From contig DIZI01000022.1 in NCBI GenBank assembly GCA_002427885.1, positions 124,001 to 188,000 of the forward strand: a DNA stretch of 64,000 bases. Direction: 5' to 3'. The position numbers and the translations under genes are program-made. The notes beneath the pieces are model-generated. The model had not been told where the DNA came from. It made no database searches and saw only the letters and a program-made list of their open reading frames with translations. Position 1 is the stretch's first letter, and every line of letters starts with the position of its first letter. Source of the stretch: Paludibacter sp. UBA6032 (lineage in GTDB: Bacteria > Bacteroidota > Bacteroidia > Bacteroidales > Paludibacteraceae). Of this stretch, positions 62,101 through 64,000 are shown in pieces.

Positions 62101-63595
62101 CGGTCGAGAATTCCCCAACCTGATATACCTGTCCGCCATAATTGTATTCATAAGCCACTCCCAATACTTCATCGGGATTCAGGGCATTGCGCAAAGAAAT
62201 AATACCCAACGTTTTATTAATCGTATATTCGGAAGGGTCAAGACGACGTGCACTTTCTATTTTTTCGTAATCTTCGCCCCCGTTGAAACCAATTAGGCCA
62301 GCCGTTGAAGTAAAATCTGCCAAAACTGAATTTGTTTTCTGGATATCCCTAAAACCAGTCAGACCTGTAACTTCATCGTAAAGTGTATTGGATTTATTAC
62401 TGGGAACCTGGCTACCGTTTGGTTTCCAATAACTGTTATCAATATTCCTGGCCTGATTTTCACCTAAATCCATAAAAGCGACAATATTTCGTGCCTGATC
62501 ATAGATACCACGCTTATTAGTCACCCACACTTCCACCCTGTCACCAATTACAACTCCGGTTGAAAAATTAGGTAACTTGCTCATCCAGTTTTCATAATTA
62601 TCCCTGAAGAAATGCCCTAAAAAGAAATGTCTGTTTTCGTCATAACTATCTATGTTCACCTCAAATTTAGTTGTTTGAGCGCCGCCTTTTGAACTTACCG
62701 TTTGCGTTTGGGACTCCTGCTGGGAAGCTATGGCCGTCACATTCAGTTTGCCAAACTGCATTTCGGTTTTTATTCCAAACAAAGCTGTACTTCCGCTTAT
62801 CAACGAACTGTTAAGTTGCATACTAACATTACCGGCTTCAATGCTTTTTATAATGTCATCTTCTTTTCCTTTATAGGCAAGTTTCACCATTTTCTGGTCG
62901 AAGTCGAAGCTGGATTCTGTATTGTAATTCAGTCCAAAATTAACTTTATCACCCACCGAACCGGTAACGTTCAGTTGAATTTTTTCATTGAAGTCGAAAA
63001 TATTCGATTTCCGCATTCGTTCTGTTAAAGCGGGATTTTCAATGGAATTACTCTTAAATCCGAAAATCAATTCAGCCGAACCCTGCGTTTTAATTTGCAC
63101 ACCTCCGGGACCGAAAACTTTATCTGCCGGACCTATATTGAACTTCATGTCAGAAACAGAAAACTTATCTTCGTTATTAACTTCGGATTTTGCATTTTTA
63201 TCTCTCCAATAGCGCTGCATTTCCTGTTTGGCCGAATAATTCTTATATTCCTGATCGGTCATCAAAAAAGGCGTGGCAATCTCCGTATTACCAACAAAAG
63301 TTCGTAATATGTAATTGCCTGTTTTGGTATCGTATTCCACCACGGATTTTACGTTGTCGGGCTTAGGTGCGTCCATGGGATAAACCTTATTCAGATCTTC
63401 GTAAGTATCCTGTTCGTATTTTTTTATGGGAAATTGAGGAAGGACCTGTTTATTAGTATCTGTAGGAGCAACCTTTTCGCCTTCATTTTGAACTTCAAAT
63501 GCTGGATGCGTGGCAGCACTTACAAACATGTAAGTAGAACTGAGTATAATACTACAGATAAGAATAACAGGAAATATCTTTTTTCTAAAAATCAT
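56135..63595 (-). CDS. sprA: SprA, type IX secretion translocon / gliding motility protein
   Basis: The 2486-residue protein is the size and composition of SprA, the giant outer-membrane barrel that forms the T9SS translocation pore. It has a signal peptide (FPVILICSIILSSTYMFVSA) and SprA-type stretches such as FNIGPADKVFGPGGVQIKTQGSAEL, GSVGDKVNFGLNYNTESSFDFDQ, LVGTHLEYQFSKDFSLGGT, PSGLAYIDDFESTKTSIDIHYP and GEIWVNELRMSEFDESGGWAAMGN. The C-terminus is rich in alternating aromatic strands. The two T9SS cargo proteins in the PUL would need it. It follows ruvA, an arrangement often seen in Bacteroidota. No frameshift is visible over its whole length. Confidence 0.95.
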   Translation of the reverse strand: MIFRKKIFPVILICSIILSSTYMFVSAATHPAFEVQNEGEKVAPTDTNKQVLPQFPIKKYEQDTYEDLNKVYPMDAPKPDNVKSVVEYDTKTGNYILRTFVGNTEIATPFLMTDQEYKNYSAKQEMQRYWRDKNAKSEVNNEDKFSVSDMKFNIGPADKVFGPGGVQIKTQGSAELIFGFKSNSIENPALTERMRKSNIFDFNEKIQLNVTGSVGDKVNFGLNYNTESSFDFDQKMVKLAYKGKEDDIIKSIEAGNVSMQLNSSLISGSTALFGIKTEMQFGKLNVTAIASQQESQTQTVSSKGGAQTTKFEVNIDSYDENRHFFLGHFFRDNYENWMSKLPNFSTGVVIGDRVEVWVTNKRGIYDQARNIVAFMDLGENQARNIDNSYWKPNGSQVPSNKSNTLYDEVTGLTGFRDIQKTNSVLADFTSTAGLIGFNGGEDYEKIESARRLDPSEYTINKTLGIISLRNALNPDEVLGVAYEYNYGGQVYQVGEFSTDAVTAPNALVVKLLKGTSQSPQLKIWDLMMKNVYNLGAMQIQPDNFKLNIVYRNDSIGTDMQYITEGNIKNQILLQALKLDRLDSKNNPNSDGKFDFIDGYTVLPTSGRIIFPVLEPFGSNLRKAIGDSLIANKYVYQELYDSTLVVAQEYSEKNKFRLVGEYKASSGSEIRLNAMNVPRGSVTVTAGGAILVENVDYTVDYTMGTVTIINQSLIESGTKIDVKLENQSMFSMQRKSLVGTHLEYQFSKDFSLGGTVMHLSEMPLTTKVNTGSEPISNTIWGMNTSWRTESQWLTNMLDKLPFVNATKPSTIALNAEYAQLIPGHSKVVSPSGLAYIDDFESTKTSIDIHYPVNWYLASTPYDPNPDRTKVLFPEAAKSDNIDYGKNRALLAWYYVDPVLNGESTSTPANLRNNELSKKNNLTRDVYLQEIFPNRETLATQNSRMTIMNLTFYPNERGPYNLDVDGMNPDGTLSNPKKRWGGIMRKLDNSDFETSNIEYIEFWMMDPFVKENDSLSTNKGGDLYFDLGDISEDILKDGKKAFENGLPIDGDPTKTDTTVWGRVPKTQSTVNAFDNSPGSRKYQDVGLDGLSTADEFKYPTYSNYVTGIESNISDVEKAKMLADPYSPINDPAGDNYHFYRGADLDNANADIITRYKHYNGTEGNSPDATNSTENFGTTATSLPDVEDINNDNTLNEYEKYYQYKVKINRNSMNIGENYITDKITDKETNTTWYQFKIPIRDDRKETIGSIRNFKSIRFIRMFLTNFEKETTLRLATLDLVRGEWRSYTKDLFPKGKMPSADGSIDVQAVNIEENADKSPVNYILPPGITRETDPGQPQLLQQNEQALALIVRGLAPNDARAVYKNTTYDMRQYKRLQMFVHAEKLIDDIGPGILGDHELSCFIRIGSDMVNNYYEYEIPLKLTPEGVYIGDKVSDREIVWYPENMFDFSFKTLTEAKLKRNKANWSNIIPYETYDTNSGKPLNKITIVGNPSISDVENIMIGIRNNSKDIKSGEIWVNELRMSEFDESGGWAAMGNLAVGLSDLGSVNLSGRIETAGYGSLESNVMDRRMDDLYQMNFSTSLELGRFLPKEAKLQIPAYFSYSNETLSPKYNPLDQDVLLSDALNNANSQAEKDSISQMSQTVATSKSFNISGAKLNIKSKTPQFYDPANVAVTYAYTETNQHSAEIEKNMAKTERVSLDYNYSFNSTPWEPFKDSKTLAKPLFKIIKDFNLNYLPSSLSFNTNMNRQFSQVKLRDLNVTSTPASVGNTLDMNYSKDFMWNRQFDIKYDLSRSIKFSLQTAMNASIIEPTNHLPEINPDYYNEWRDSVWSSIRKLGTPYTYQQVFSASWNLPINKIPIFDWVTANASYNSTYNWNRTAQVKGADLGNIASSMGAWQADGTFNFENFYNKSRYLKEVNQRFSSQVMNRSVSKFVSKTYTQNVNLVKNKLLTINHRLGSEKFKFTAVDKTGKQIPLIYKTKNATTLEITPNIDLDSVLLTVVSLDPSVLSPTKATFDFVARALMMVRRASFTYRQSNSTVLPGFFPNPDFLGQQNMNGVYAPGYAFVFGFQEPNLIQNALDNGWLNGDTLLVNSPATTAFTSDLDLKATLEPIPGFKIDLSAKRYTASNTSVQFMYNGMPSTFTGSYNITLMALSTAFKPTGTAEQNYNSEVFNTFLANREIIKNRLNNSFNNGDVPTNGFMKGNVLTNTDLINNHGYNLNSADVLIPAFLAAYTGKDVTTMDTNPFLSILNILPNWRVSYDGLSRIDWIKNNFNSISLTHAYTCRYSIGSYTSYSTWVAMGGDNNDLGYVRDVQTDNPIPSSPYDISNVSLTEQFSPLIGINAALKNSMTAKMEYRKQRNLALNLSSTQLIESATDEFVVGLGYLVKDFDVILKLKNNTQTKVKNDLKLSADLSYKDIKTLLRKVDENITQASSGNKLFTLKIIADYVFSSKVNIQLFYDKQSSSPLISSSFPVSSSNFGVSFKFMLTR

Positions 63596-63729
63596 AGATA
63601 ATTAATGTCAAAAGTCTTCATTGCACTTTTGTTAATTGATTGTCCCGAAAGCATTCAGGAATTTAATTTTATGATTGGATCCTGACAATTGATTTACTGA
63701 TTGAGGTTTTTCAAATTGGAAATGATCGG

Positions 63730-64000
63730 TTACATCATTTTCAGTGCTAATTTAATCAATTGTTCCACTTTGAGAGTCGGTTCATCTTTCAAAATCCGAT
63801 CTACTGTCTTTTGAGAGGCGGCTGAAGCATATCCTAACATTATCAGGGCTGAAACCGCTTCTTCTTTCTTCTCATTTTGAGCATTCATGATTACATTTGG
63901 AAATTCGCTGCCTCCTACTCCTTTAACTATTTTATCTTTCAAATCTACAATAATCCGTTGAGCCGTCTTGGTTCCGATACCTTTTATCGCATTCAAAGCC
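63730..64000 (-). CDS. ruvA: Holliday junction branch migration protein RuvA, C-terminal part (cut by window edge)
   Basis: The visible 90 residues begin with the second helix-hairpin-helix motif of RuvA domain II (LNAIKGIGTKTAQRIIVDLKDKI). A linker and the C-terminal domain III (KEEAVSALIMLGYASAASQKTVDRIL ... KVEQLIKLALKMM), which contacts RuvB, follow. The frame stays open to the right edge (codons for Ala-Leu precede Asn-Ala), so the true start lies outside the window; the TTG at 63996 codes for an internal Leu. RuvA binds four-way DNA junctions during recombination. Confidence 0.93.
   Translation of the reverse strand, partial: ALNAIKGIGTKTAQRIIVDLKDKIVKGVGGSEFPNVIMNAQNEKKEEAVSALIMLGYASAASQKTVDRILKDEPTLKVEQLIKLALKMM

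Noticed and set aside
63996..64000. Start codon of RuvA at the right edge
   Set aside because: The TTG there encodes a Leu inside the helix-hairpin-helix motif. The frame continues beyond the window, so the gene is partial.

Overview
The window looks like a chromosome segment of an AT-rich, saccharolytic member of the Bacteroidota. The signs are a SusC/SusD pair, TIG-type surface glycan-binding lipoproteins, the giant type IX secretion (T9SS) protein SprA, C-terminal T9SS sorting domains on two secreted proteins, promoters of the TAnnTTTG (-7) type, and weak ribosome binding sites. The type IX machinery and mannan genes fit a Paludibacter-like or related anaerobe, but the species cannot be fixed from the sequence.

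Layout. (1) 0.5-6.5 kb, minus strand: an exopolysaccharide/capsule block (UDP-HexNAc dehydrogenase, SLBB export protein with a 15-bp tandem repeat, Wzz-type chain-length protein, methyltransferase). (2) 6.7-18.8 kb: core genes on both strands: Nudix hydrolase, acyl-CoA carboxylase carboxyltransferase and biotin carrier, HEAT-like protein, DciA-like DUF721 protein, LysM glucosaminidase, cytidine deaminase, START-like protein, LptF/G permease, RibBA, an SDR and a DUF349 protein. (3) 19.1-51.9 kb, plus strand: a large polysaccharide utilization locus (PUL) for (galacto)glucomannan. (4) 52.0-64.0 kb, minus strand: DnaJ, GrpE, a DsbD-like protein, SprA and the C-terminal part of RuvA, cut by the window edge.

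How the PUL probably works. GH26, GH5 and GH44 endo-enzymes cut the polymer at the surface or outside the cell. TIG lipoproteins and SusD capture the oligosaccharides and SusC imports them. In the periplasm an esterase removes acetyl groups, GH27 removes alpha-galactose, and GH3, GH2 and GH5 enzymes trim the chains. A GPH-type permease carries disaccharides into the cytoplasm. There the AGE-family epimerase turns mannobiose into mannosylglucose, GH130 phosphorolyses it to Man-1-P and glucose, and GH94 phosphorolyses cellobiose to Glc-1-P and glucose. An AraC-type regulator closes the locus. The first gene encodes an unrecognised, internally duplicated T9SS-secreted protein, and its upstream region shares a block of about 76 bp with the susC upstream region. 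That shared block and the unknown protein are the most interesting leads. I see no mobile element genes, rRNA, tRNA or CRISPR arrays.
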